Shown here: piece by piece, positions 6,696 through 15,168 of the stretch
Numbering within the stretch: position 1 is the stretch's first letter
How the letters are laid out: the number at the start of each line of letters is the position of its first letter
Source: Halanaerobium congolense
GTDB lineage: Bacteria; Bacillota; Halanaerobiia; Halanaerobiales; Halanaerobiaceae
Assembly (NCBI RefSeq): GCF_004366375.1
Contig: NZ_SOEF01000003.1
Location: forward strand, 1-64,000
Reading direction: 5' to 3'
DNA length: 64,000 nt
Translations under genes and position numbers: made by a program
Notes under the pieces: model-generated
What the model was told of the DNA's origin: nothing
The model's input: the letters and a program-made list of their open reading frames with translations, nothing else
The model's database searches: none

Positions 6696-7886
6696 ATGAA
6701 GAAGCGAGCATTTAGTATTTTATTTATAACCTTTTTGTTAGTGGCACAGTTTTCCATATTTACTCTGGCAGCTGATCCAATAACAATAGGTGGTACTTCG
6801 AGTATGGTTGGTATTTTAGGGTCAATTGGAGAAATGGTATTGAGAGGTGCCCAGCTGGCTGTTGATATGGCAAATGAAAAAGGTGGAATTCACGGACAGG
6901 AAATCGATTACACTAATATTGATGGTCAAAGTAATCAAACAGTTATTTCTAATGCTGCAATTCGATTAATTGAAGAAGAAAATGTAATTGCTGGTATTGG
7001 TCCGGTAGATATTAATTATTTATCAGCTGCAGCACCAATATTTGAAAATAATAAAACCGTTTTGATGGACCCTACCGCTACAACTCCAAGCATAGCTGAA
7101 ATGGGAGATTATATTTTTATGACTCCTTTTGGGGATGATGCTCAGGCAAGAGCACTGGCAAAATATGTTGCTGAAGATTTAGGTTTCGATAATATTGCCA
7201 TTATTAAAGATGTAAATGCTGATTACAGTATTACTCTGGCAGAACATTTTATTGAAGCTTTTAAAGAATTCACAGGCAAAGAAAATCCAATCGCTGTGGA
7301 AGAAAATTACCAAACTGGTGACCAGGATTATACAGCTCAAATGACAAGAATTAGACAATTTAAAGATATCGACGCTTTATTTATTATTCCGCCATTACCT
7401 CAAGATGCTCCCGTTATTGCAAACCAGGCAAGACGCTTTGGTATAAATGTACCAATAATTTATCCGGATGCTGGAGATTTCGATGAAGTAATAGACATTG
7501 GTGGAGATTCTGTAGAAGGAGCTTATATTTCTTCACACTTTGCTGTCGAAGAAGCAATGACAGATATAGCAAATGAATTTGTTGAAAAATTTGAAGCAGA
7601 ACACGGATATACACCGGGTGGCTTTGAAGGCCTTGGTTTTGATTCAGCCCAGATCATTTTAGAAGCAATTAGAAAAATTGATGCTGAAGAATGGAAGTCA
7701 ATGAATTTAGCAGAACAAAGAGTAGCTGTTCAACAATCACTAATTAATAATGAATTTAATAACTTAATCGTTCCTATCAAATATGAGCCCAATCTTCCTC
7801 CTACTAAACCAGTTGTAATCAAGCAAATTAAAAATGGAGAAAGAGTATTTATTAAAACAATGTGGCCAGAAGACTTTGAAAAGTAA
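6696..7886 (+). CDS. Periplasmic substrate-binding protein of a LivK-type ABC importer
   Basis: A 396-residue protein with a classical signal peptide (KKR start, hydrophobic residues 6-22, cleavage after FTLA). It has no lipobox cysteine, so it is predicted to be a free periplasmic protein. That suits a cell with an outer membrane and is unusual for a monoderm Firmicute. The mature part is a type I periplasmic-binding (Leu/Ile/Val or amide/urea) fold, beginning ITIGGTSSMVGILGSIGE and including YTAQMTRIRQFKDIDALF. Ligand preference cannot be read directly; the upstream formamidase gene suggests amides or urea. A ribosome binding site AGGAGGAAAG precedes the ATG. Confidence 0.87.
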   Translation: MKKRAFSILFITFLLVAQFSIFTLAADPITIGGTSSMVGILGSIGEMVLRGAQLAVDMANEKGGIHGQEIDYTNIDGQSNQTVISNAAIRLIEEENVIAGIGPVDINYLSAAAPIFENNKTVLMDPTATTPSIAEMGDYIFMTPFGDDAQARALAKYVAEDLGFDNIAIIKDVNADYSITLAEHFIEAFKEFTGKENPIAVEENYQTGDQDYTAQMTRIRQFKDIDALFIIPPLPQDAPVIANQARRFGINVPIIYPDAGDFDEVIDIGGDSVEGAYISSHFAVEEAMTDIANEFVEKFEAEHGYTPGGFEGLGFDSAQIILEAIRKIDAEEWKSMNLAEQRVAVQQSLINNEFNNLIVPIKYEPNLPPTKPVVIKQIKNGERVFIKTMWPEDFEK

Positions 7887-7897
7887 AAGACTATTAT

Positions 7898-7924
7898 TGA
7901 GGTGAACAATTTTTGTTCACCTCA
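7898..7924 (+). terminator. Intercistronic hairpin after the binding-protein gene
   Basis: TGAGGTGAAC (7898-7907) and GTTCACCTCA (7915-7924) form a perfect 10-base-pair stem followed by TCTTTT. It may attenuate transcription or protect the 3-prime end, so that the binding protein is made in excess over the membrane parts. Confidence 0.6.
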
Positions 7925-7952
7925 TCTTTTAACTTATCAGAAAGGAGTTATA

Positions 7953-8729
7953 ATGAGTGAAGAAATATTAAAATTAGTTAAACTAACCAAAAAATTCGGT
8001 GGTTTAACAGCTGTCAAGGATTTTTCAATGACACTAAATAAAGGAGAACTCTTAGGCTTAATTGGTCCTAATGGGGCTGGCAAAACTACTACATTCAATC
8101 TGATAAGTGGAAATTTAGCTGTAAGCTCAGGTAATATCATTTACCAGAACAACGATATTACAGATTTAAGACCAGATCAGGTTGCAGATATAGGCATTGC
8201 TAGAACTTTCCAAAATATTAGGCTTATGTCAGGGATGACTGTCTTAGAAAATATGCAGTTAGCATTTCATATTTGGAATGATTATAATATTTTAGACACA
8301 ATTTTTAGAACAAAAAAATTTAAGATTAAAGAAAAAAAATATTTAGAAGAAATAAATGAAACTTTAAAACATTTTAATATACTTGATTATAAAAATGATA
8401 AAGTCGATGATCTTCCACCTGGAATCCAACGCAAAGCTGATATTACTAGAGCAATTTTACTTAAACCAGATTTAATACTGCTGGATGAACCAACTGCGGG
8501 TATGAATCCTTCAGAAACTGATGAGCTTGTTGAGATAATAAAGTGGATAAATAAAGATTTAAAGATATCAACAATTCTTGTAGAACATGATATGAGGGTA
8601 ATTATGAATATCTGTTCTAGAATTATAGTAATGGAAAATGGAGATATTATTGCAGAAGGAAGTCCAGAAAATGTTCAAGCTGATAAAAAAGTTATTGAAG
8701 CTTATTTAGGTAAAAGCTATCAGGTATAA
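7953..8729 (+). CDS. ABC transporter ATPase, LivG type
   Basis: A 258-residue ATPase from the ATG at 7953, chosen because AAAGGAG lies just upstream; an in-frame upstream ATG at 7902 lies inside the intercistronic hairpin and has no ribosome binding site. Walker A is GPNGAGKTTTF. Walker B plus D-loop is LILLDEPTAGMNPSE, and the H-loop is LVEHDMRVIM. The signature reads LPPGIQRK rather than the usual LSGGQ/LPYGQQR, a slight deviation. It is one of two ATPases energising the LivHM permease. It lies 67 bases after the binding-protein gene, with livF-like following. Confidence 0.9.
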   Translation: MSEEILKLVKLTKKFGGLTAVKDFSMTLNKGELLGLIGPNGAGKTTTFNLISGNLAVSSGNIIYQNNDITDLRPDQVADIGIARTFQNIRLMSGMTVLENMQLAFHIWNDYNILDTIFRTKKFKIKEKKYLEEINETLKHFNILDYKNDKVDDLPPGIQRKADITRAILLKPDLILLDEPTAGMNPSETDELVEIIKWINKDLKISTILVEHDMRVIMNICSRIIVMENGDIIAEGSPENVQADKKVIEAYLGKSYQV

Positions 8730-8769
8730 AAGCAGAGATTTAAGAAAGTTTTGAGAAGGGAGTAGACTA

Positions 8770-9501
8770 ATGGCTAAAGATTCAAATAACAAAAATTTAT
8801 TAACTTTAGAGAATATAGAATCAGGCTATGGTAAAGTTAAGGTTTTGCACAATGTCTCACTTAAAATCAAAGAAGGACAGATTGTAACTATAGTCGGAGC
8901 AAATGGAGTTGGAAAATCAACAACTATCAAAACCATTCTAGGTTTAATTAAACCCAGTAGTGGTCAAATAAAATTTAAAAATGAACTCATAAACAGCTTA
9001 GAAACTTATAAAATTATTGCAAAAGGAATTGGCTATTCACCAGAAGGAAGAGAAGTTTTTGGAAATTTAAATGTATATGAGAACCTTAGAATTGGAGCCT
9101 ATACTGTCAGCAAAGATGATTTTACAAAAAGATTAGAAGAGGTTTATCAGCTTTTTCCAAGACTTAAAGAAAGAAAAAATCAGGAAGCAAGTTCTCTATC
9201 TGGAGGAGAACAGCAGATGCTCGCAATTGCCCGTGCTTTAATGCAGGATCCTGATTTGCTGATACTGGATGAACCATCATTAGGATTAGCTCCTATAATA
9301 GCCGAAGAAATTTTTAATAGATTAGCAGAAATTAATCAGATGGGCACAACTATTTTACTAATTGAGCAAAATGTGAATCTTGCTTTACATCTTTCAGATC
9401 ACGCCTATGTTATGGAAAAAGGAAAATTTGTATTAGACGAAAAAGCTTCAATATTAGCACAAAATGACTATGTTAAAAAAACATATATGGGTATTGCTTA
9501 A
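8770..9501 (+). CDS. ABC transporter ATPase, LivF type
   Basis: A 243-residue ATPase with Walker A GANGVGKSTTIKT (about residues 38-50). The canonical signature LSGGEQQMLAIARAL and Walker B ILDEPSLGLAPI also match the LivF/UrtE family. It pairs with the LivG-type subunit on the cytoplasmic face of the importer. An AGAAGGGAG ribosome binding site precedes the ATG. It is part of the operon running from 5768 to about 11464. Confidence 0.92.
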   Translation: MAKDSNNKNLLTLENIESGYGKVKVLHNVSLKIKEGQIVTIVGANGVGKSTTIKTILGLIKPSSGQIKFKNELINSLETYKIIAKGIGYSPEGREVFGNLNVYENLRIGAYTVSKDDFTKRLEEVYQLFPRLKERKNQEASSLSGGEQQMLAIARALMQDPDLLILDEPSLGLAPIIAEEIFNRLAEINQMGTTILLIEQNVNLALHLSDHAYVMEKGKFVLDEKASILAQNDYVKKTYMGIA

Positions 9502-9532
9502 TGTATATTGATTAGCGAGAAGGGAGTATTTT

Positions 9533-10426
9533 ATGGATTTAACATATATTTTTCAACAGGTTTTAAATGCTTTAAGTTTAGGCAGCATGCTGGCACTTTT
9601 GGCTGTTGGCTATACTATGATATACGGGGTTCTAGGATTAATAAATTTTGCCCATGGTGAAGTTTTTATGATTGGAGCCTTTACAGCTATGTATGCGATT
9701 ACAGGCTTAGGCTTTCCACTTCCAATAGCACTTATCTTAGCTATTATTGCTTCAGTTTTAGCTGGAGTTTTACTGGAAAGATTCTGCTATCGGCCGGTTC
9801 AGGGTTCTGGAGATATAACATTATTTATTACTTCGCTTGCCGCCTCAATCGGCATCAGAAGTTTATTTGTTATGTTATTTGGAAGCCGTTCAATGCAGTT
9901 TCCAATGCCTAAATATTTACAGGGTATTCGTTTTTGGGGAGATATTTTAATCACAGATTTGAATTTAATTATTTTTGTTTTTACAGTAATAATAACTTTA
10001 ATTTTAAGCTTTTTTATTAAAAATACTAAATTGGGGATTGCAATGCGAGGTGTTTCATATAATAAACAAACAGCTGAAGCAATGGGGATTAACAGCACCT
10101 CAATTATAGTAGCTACTTTTGTTATTGGTTCTGCACTGGCTGCAGTAGCTGGTGTTGCCTGGGGACTTCAATATGGAAATGTAAGACCGGCAATGGGTTA
10201 TCACCCCGGCATCAGTGGATTTATCGCTGCAGTACTTGGAGGGATTGGTAATATTTCAGGAGCCGCAATAAGTGGATTCTTATTAGGAGTCGGACAGGTA
10301 TTATTTGTAGCATTTTTACCATCTGTCTACTCAGGCTTTCGTCCGCTTTTTGTCTGGATAGTTCTATTTATTATTCTGTTCTATAAGCCAACCGGACTTT
10401 TCAGATCTAATATTAAATGGGAGTAG
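9533..10426 (+). CDS. ABC transporter permease, LivH type
   Basis: A 297-residue integral membrane protein with about eight hydrophobic segments. It matches the LivH/UrtB permease family: an N-terminal SLGSMLALLAVGYTMIYG and the conserved GLINFAHGEVFMIGAF at about residues 34-49. A late GLQYGNVRPAMGYHPGISG loop precedes AAVLGGIGNISGAAISG. One half of the heterodimeric channel. The next gene begins seven bases downstream. Confidence 0.92.
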   Translation: MDLTYIFQQVLNALSLGSMLALLAVGYTMIYGVLGLINFAHGEVFMIGAFTAMYAITGLGFPLPIALILAIIASVLAGVLLERFCYRPVQGSGDITLFITSLAASIGIRSLFVMLFGSRSMQFPMPKYLQGIRFWGDILITDLNLIIFVFTVIITLILSFFIKNTKLGIAMRGVSYNKQTAEAMGINSTSIIVATFVIGSALAAVAGVAWGLQYGNVRPAMGYHPGISGFIAAVLGGIGNISGAAISGFLLGVGQVLFVAFLPSVYSGFRPLFVWIVLFIILFYKPTGLFRSNIKWE

Positions 10427-10432
10427 ATAATT

Positions 10433-11464
10433 ATGAAATTAACCGAAAATCACAGTGATAATTTTTTTAAAAATAGAAAAAAATATACATTAGTCATTCT
10501 TTTTATTTTTTTTATACTGCTTTTCATCTTATCAAATTCGTTGAGCGGATATTATTATAGAATTTTGCTTTTATTCGGGATTAATGTTATTTTAACTCTT
10601 AGTTTAAATATAACAAATGGTTATGCAAATATATTTTCATTAGGACATGGAGGTTTAATGCTTGCTGGTGGATACACCACTGCTTTATTAACTCTACCAG
10701 TAGAATTTAAAGCTAATACTCTAAGTCTCCCGCTCTGGTTAGAACAGGCACAGGTTCCTTTTATATTTTCAATTATTTTAGCAGGAATTGTTGCAATGAT
10801 TGTTGGTTTAACTATACTTTTACCTGCTTTTAGATTAAAAGGTCATTACTTTATTCTTGCCTCACTCGGAATAAATATAATTATGATTAATATTGCCGAA
10901 AATGTTAGACCAATAACTAATGGTGCAACCGGCCTTAGAGGAGCACCTCCTTATACAAATATTTGGTGGATTTTTGGGATAGCTATTTTCTTGATTTATC
11001 TAATTTGGACCCTGCTTACTGCTAGATTTGGTAGAGCAATTAAAGCTATTGGTAAAGATCAGGGATTGGCAGAGGCTATGGGAGTCAACAGTGCTAAATA
11101 CAAGGCTTATGCCTTTATGATAAGCAGTTTTTTCACCGGGGTTGGTGGAGCACTCTGGACCCACCTGATTCTTACAATAAGTCCTTCTTCTTTTGATCTG
11201 CTTGTTGTTTTCCAAATTATTATGATGCTTGTTATTGGTGGAGTCTCAAGTATAAGTGGCTCCATACTTGGAGCAGCTATCATAACTGCAATCCTAGAAA
11301 TTCTTCAGCCTCTGTAGGAGGGAATAAACCTTTTTGGATTTGAAATACCAAGAATGTTTGGTTTAACTCAGGTACTGCTGGCAGTATTTTTAATAATAGT
11401 TATGATCTATAAACCCGATGGTATTATGGGAGAAAAAGAAATCAAGCTTTTATCAACTGATTGA
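10433..11464 (+). pseudogene. ABC transporter permease, LivM type, interrupted by in-frame TAG
   Basis: The LivM-type permease begins at 10433 with conserved features, including NGYANIFSLGHGGLMLAGGY, the GHYFILASLGINIIMIN segment and GVSSISGSILGAAIITAI. At 11315-11317 a TAG interrupts the frame after EILQPL (residue 294). The same frame then continues without another stop for 48 codons, giving EGINLFGFEIPRMFGLTQV and a final transmembrane helix, then IYKPDGIMGEKE and TGA at 11462-11464. Family members normally contain this tail. So either the 294-residue product lacks the last helix, or the TAG is read through, or there is a base error or mutation (CAG/GAG to TAG). Confidence 0.8.
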
Positions 11465-11483
11465 TATTTAAGATTAAAAAATG

Positions 11484-11515
11484 CAGTGCTGAAAATTTAG
11501 CACTGTTTATTTTTT
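11484..11515 (+). terminator. Terminator of the formamidase/ABC operon
   Basis: CAGTGCT (11484-11490) and AGCACTG (11499-11505) form a stem around an eight-base loop, followed by TTTATTTTTT. The group II intron starts directly at the end of the T tract. Confidence 0.8.
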
Positions 11516-12156
11516 GTGTGCTCCGTAAATTATTCTGATAGTAGGTGAAAGTCCTATCTATGTTGTGGCATGTATCATGTAAAAGTCAACAATGACAGGG
11601 TGTTCACCGTGAGGTGAAATCTGAAGAGTCTGAGACGTGCTGTTAGTCCAAAACATTATGTGAACCAGAGGTGGCATCTGTAAATGGCGATTCGCCAAAA
11701 AATCGAAAAAGCTCAATGCCGGCATAACAACCATGTTCAGATGGCGTCAATAGTAGCTATGATGACTGGTCCTTAGATAACAGGGTGACCTGCAGGAGGA
11801 TAAAGCCAGTTTAGCAAAGGACAGCCAGCGCAGTCGAAGTTGAAGATAATACAGGATGTGAAAATTCTTTTCCGGAGTTTGGATGAATGGATACGAATGT
11901 GGTTAAGGTCATATATAGAGAAAAAGAAAGCAGTTATGAATCAAAACAAAAGAATCCCCAATTCCTTTTTCAGGAAGAAGGGACTCGTTTCACTACTTAC
12001 TAGATTGTCCTAGAGGACTAAAATATACAGCTGTGGTAACACAGTGACGAAGACTTATTCCTTGAGACGGGCAACGACTGACGGAAAGCTGTATACGGGA
12101 GAACCGTACGTGCAGTTTGACGAGGGGTCCCAGCTGAAAGGCTGGTCCTACTCTAT
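11516..12156 (+). ncRNA. Group II intron with deleted maturase gene
   Basis: It starts GTGTGCTCCG at the end of the preceding terminator. It has domain I features such as GGTGAAAGTCCTATC (about 11546-11560). Domain V is at about 12086-12118, with the AGC triad, a GAGA tetraloop and paired TACGG/CCGTA arms. Domain VI lies at 12121-12156 (GGGGTCCCAGCTGAAAGGCTGG), ending CCTACTCTAT. Total length is about 640 bases, far shorter than an intron carrying a full reverse transcriptase. Insertion right after a terminator hairpin is typical of bacterial class C introns, but I cannot assign the class by eye. It could splice only if a maturase is supplied in trans. Confidence 0.8.
11858..12013 (+). pseudogene. 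C-terminal remnant of intron-encoded maturase
   Basis: A 51-codon frame inside intron domain IV reads VKILFRSLDEWIRMWLRSYI and continues with a basic stretch to TRLS and TAG at 12011-12013. DEWIRxxLRxxI is a recognisable stretch of the maturase (domain X) C-terminus of group II intron proteins. The reverse transcriptase domains that should precede it are absent. There is no ribosome binding site or start of its own. Confidence 0.65.
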
Positions 12157-12189
12157 TATCAATATAATTTATATTTAAGTCAGTTTCAT

Positions 12190-12212
12190 GTATAATTTAG
12201 TTAAGTTAACTA
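12190..12212 (+). promoter_or_regulatory. Putative trpS promoter -10 and adjacent operator-like palindrome
   Basis: TATAAT at 12191-12196 is followed at once by TAGTTAAGTTAACTA (12198-12212), two seven-base inverted arms around one base. A repressor bound there would block initiation. No T-box leader is present; the leader between the intron and trpS is only about 120 bases. Confidence 0.45.
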
Positions 12213-12275
12213 TACTAAACTAGAATTAAAGAAATTTTGATAAATTCTATCATAATATTTTGGAGGTTTAATTAA

Positions 12276-13274
12276 ATGAATAATAAGAAGCGAGTTTTCT
12301 CTGGTGTTCAGCCAACAGGTCAACTGCATATTGGAAATTATATTGGAGCCTTAAGTTTATGGGTAGAAAACCAGAGTAAATATGATAACATTTTTTGTAT
12401 TGTCGATCTGCATGCACTTACAATTCCGGAAAGTATTGAACCACAGTATCTGAGAAAAAAAGTTAGAGAAGTTGCCGCCTTATACCTTGCCTGTGGAATT
12501 GATCCAGATAAGTCTACAATATTTATTCAATCTGATATCCCACAGCACAGCGAATTAACCTGGCTTTTAAATTGTGTAACTCCTATTGGCTGGTTAGAAA
12601 GAATGACTCAGTTTAAATCCAAATCTAAAAAACTTAATTCAGTTGGAACCGGCTTATTTGATTATCCAGTATTGATGGCCTCAGATATTTTGCTTTATAA
12701 AACAGATTTAGTCCCTGTAGGTGAAGATCAAAAACAGCATATAGAAATTACAAGGGATATTGCCCAACGATTTAATAATTTATACGGTAATGTTCTTAAA
12801 ATACCAGAAGAATTAATTCGAAAAAGCGGAGCCAGAATAATGGGCTTTGATGATCCAGAAGCTAAAATGAGTAAGAGTGCTGATGAAATGAAAAATAAAC
12901 ATGCTGTTGGTCTACTTGATTCACCTGATGAGATCAGAGATACTATAATGAGTGCAACTACTGACTCCAACCGTGAAACTAGATTTGAACATGCATCTCC
13001 CGGTATTAAAAATATGTTAACTCTTTATCAAGCATTAACCAAACAAAGCCGTAAAGAAATTGAAGAACATTTTTCTGATGGTAAATATGGAAAATTAAAA
13101 AAAGAACTAGCAGAAGTTGTTATTGAAACTTTAAAACCTATTCAGCAAAAATATAATAGAATAATCAATGATAATTCTTATTTAGATCAGATATTAAATG
13201 ATGGAAAAGAAAGGGCAGCCGAAACTGCAGAAAATACAATGAATGAAGTCAAAAAGAGCATGGGTTTAAAGTAA
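12276..13274 (+). CDS. trpS: Tryptophan-tRNA ligase
   Basis: A 332-residue class I aminoacyl-tRNA synthetase that charges tRNA-Trp in the cytoplasm. It carries the HIGH-equivalent PTGQLHIGN (about residues 14-22). The DxxxxK-type DILLYKTDLVPVGEDQKQH pocket and the KMSKS loop (KMSKSADE, about residues 198-205) are also present. Length is normal for the bacterial enzyme. GGAGG precedes the ATG. A tRNA-Trp gene is also in this window at 57335-57410. The gene lies upstream of aroC and not far from a trpB, a loose aromatic grouping. Confidence 0.97.
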   Translation: MNNKKRVFSGVQPTGQLHIGNYIGALSLWVENQSKYDNIFCIVDLHALTIPESIEPQYLRKKVREVAALYLACGIDPDKSTIFIQSDIPQHSELTWLLNCVTPIGWLERMTQFKSKSKKLNSVGTGLFDYPVLMASDILLYKTDLVPVGEDQKQHIEITRDIAQRFNNLYGNVLKIPEELIRKSGARIMGFDDPEAKMSKSADEMKNKHAVGLLDSPDEIRDTIMSATTDSNRETRFEHASPGIKNMLTLYQALTKQSRKEIEEHFSDGKYGKLKKELAEVVIETLKPIQQKYNRIINDNSYLDQILNDGKERAAETAENTMNEVKKSMGLK

Positions 13275-13336
13275 CTTAATGCAACTATTTTATTTAGAAT
13301 ATATTCCAGAAAAGAGGAAAAATGAGGTGGTTAAAA

Positions 13337-14431
13337 ATGTCTGGTTCAATATTAGGAGATATGTTTAAAATTTCAACCTGGGGTGAGTCACATGGTAAAG
13401 CTCTGGGAGTTGTAATAGATGGTTGTCCAGCCGGACTTGAAATTTCTGCAGCGGATATTCAAAGAGATTTAGATAGAAGGAAACCGGGCCAGTCTCCCTT
13501 TGCAACTCCCAGAAAAGAGGGAGATAAAGTTGAAATTTTATCAGGAATATTTGAAGGAAAAACAACAGGAACACCTATTTCTTTAATTATTTTTAATAAA
13601 AATCAAAAATCTAAGGATTACTCAGCCCTTAAAGATATTTATCGCCCTGCCCAATCTGATTTGAGTTACGACTTAAAATACGGCTTTAGAGATCACAGAG
13701 GTAGTGGACGTGCTTCCGGCAGAGAAACTGCTGCTAGAGCAGCTGCCGGTGCTGTTGCAAAGAAAGTATTAGCAGCTTTAGATGTTAAAATATTAGCTTA
13801 TACTGCTTCAATCGGCCCGGTTAAAGCTGATCCTAAAAATTTTAATGAAGATTATATTATGGATAACTTTCTATATATGCCTGATTCTGATGCAGTTAAG
13901 AAAGCTGAAGACTATTTAAATGAGCTGATTGAAAAAAATAATTCCTCAGGTGGAACAATTGAGTGTATTGTTAAAAACATACCCAGCGGCTTGGGTGATC
14001 CGGTATTTGATAAATGTGATGCCCTATTAGCAAGAGCGGTTATGTCTATCGGAGCGGTTAAGGGAGTAGAAATAGGCAGCGGCTTTGATGCTGCTGAAAT
14101 GACAGGTTATGAGCATAATGATTTTTATAGGTATCAAGCAGGGGGAATTAATAAACTAACAAATAATGCTGGTGGAACTTTAGGTGGGATTACCGAAGGC
14201 AGTGATATTTTATTAAAAGCTGCAGTTAAGCCAACTCCCTCTATAGAAAAGACACAGCAGGCAGTTAACAAATCAGGAGAAAATATTGAACTTAGTATTA
14301 AGGGGAGGCATGATCCAGTCATTGTACCCAGAGCTGTTGTTGTGGTAGAAGCCATGGCTGCCTTAACATTAGTCGATCTGCTGCTTAAAAATATGAGTTC
14401 CAGAATGGAATATCTTAAAAGGGTATATTAA
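13337..14431 (+). CDS. aroC: Chorismate synthase
   Basis: A 364-residue enzyme converting 5-enolpyruvylshikimate 3-phosphate to chorismate with reduced FMN, the last step of the shikimate pathway. Signature stretches are the N-terminal TWGESHGKALGVVIDGCPAG, the central RASGRETAARAAAGA (about residues 128-142), and GGTLGGITEGSDILLKAA near the C-terminus. I chose the ATG at 13337 because GAGGTGG lies seven bases upstream; an ATG at 13322 overlaps that site. No other shikimate genes are adjacent in the window. Confidence 0.96.
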   Translation: MSGSILGDMFKISTWGESHGKALGVVIDGCPAGLEISAADIQRDLDRRKPGQSPFATPRKEGDKVEILSGIFEGKTTGTPISLIIFNKNQKSKDYSALKDIYRPAQSDLSYDLKYGFRDHRGSGRASGRETAARAAAGAVAKKVLAALDVKILAYTASIGPVKADPKNFNEDYIMDNFLYMPDSDAVKKAEDYLNELIEKNNSSGGTIECIVKNIPSGLGDPVFDKCDALLARAVMSIGAVKGVEIGSGFDAAEMTGYEHNDFYRYQAGGINKLTNNAGGTLGGITEGSDILLKAAVKPTPSIEKTQQAVNKSGENIELSIKGRHDPVIVPRAVVVVEAMAALTLVDLLLKNMSSRMEYLKRVY

Positions 14432-14539
14432 TTAAAAGATAATTAAATACTGTGATATTTATAATAAAGAAGCATGCAGGATATTTTCATTATTCATCTA
14501 ATATATATACTAAGACAATTAAATGAAAGGAGTGTTTTT

Positions 14540-15067
14540 ATGAATATTATTAGTTTCTTTGAGTTGGATAACAATTGTCAGGTATTAAACAAAAAAGATC
14601 TAGAAGAAAATTCTCAAAAGAAAATTGAAGTACCTTCCGATAATTATTTTAAAAAAACTGAAAGAGATTTTGATGCTGCTGGAGAATGGTTGGTCATAGA
14701 TGAACTAATAGAGATAAAAAACCAGTATCTAAATTATATTAAAAATGAGAAAAAACAAATCACCTGGATTCAATTACCAGAAAAATATGTAGAAGAAGAG
14801 TATATGGTTGATTATGATACTGATCAAGAATGTCCATTAGGAATTGACGCTTTAATTGAAGAAGACGGTTATCCGATCGGTGTTGTAACTGGTTGTGATT
14901 CTATAAAACAAGCTAAAGTAGATAACAACCTTGACGGCCATCGGTACAAAGGCTTATTAGGAATTAAATTAAATAATGATTATTTTTTAAGCTACAATAA
15001 AGATAATCGAGAATTTAGATTAATTAAGACACATATGGATTGGGATAGAGGCAAACACACAATCTAA
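14540..15067 (+). CDS. Hypothetical protein
   Basis: A 175-residue soluble protein that I do not recognise. The start is set at the ATG at 14540, preceded by AAAGGAGTG. There is no signal peptide or membrane segment. It is acidic and lysine-rich, with FKKTERDFDAAGEWLVIDEL near the middle. Conserved-looking stretches in the second half are DQECPLGIDALIEEDGYPIG and GVVTGCDSIKQAK, ending KTHMDWDRGKHTI. A strong palindromic terminator follows. It is flanked by aroC and csaA but separated from both, so context gives no function. Confidence 0.6.
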   Translation: MNIISFFELDNNCQVLNKKDLEENSQKKIEVPSDNYFKKTERDFDAAGEWLVIDELIEIKNQYLNYIKNEKKQITWIQLPEKYVEEEYMVDYDTDQECPLGIDALIEEDGYPIGVVTGCDSIKQAKVDNNLDGHRYKGLLGIKLNNDYFLSYNKDNREFRLIKTHMDWDRGKHTI

Positions 15068-15097
15068 ATTAATAAAATTCAATAATATTATCTACTT

Positions 15098-15121
15098 AAG
15101 GGCTGTATATATACAGCCCTT
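15098..15121. terminator. Palindromic terminator
   Basis: AAGGGCTGTATA directly abuts its reverse complement TATACAGCCCTT (15098-15121), a perfect 24-base palindrome just after the hypothetical gene. It has few T residues after it on the plus strand, so termination may be weak. Confidence 0.5.
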
Positions 15122-15168
15122 AAATGACTTCTAACTATTCTATTAAGATTAAGGGAGGGTTTATTTTA

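Noticed and set aside
11315-11464. A separate small gene after the LivM-type stop.
   Set aside because: There is no start codon or ribosome binding site, and the residues continue the LivM family C-terminus in the same frame.
12157-12275. A T-box leader upstream of trpS.
   Set aside because: Only about 120 bases are available, with no T-box sequence or antiterminator fold visible.
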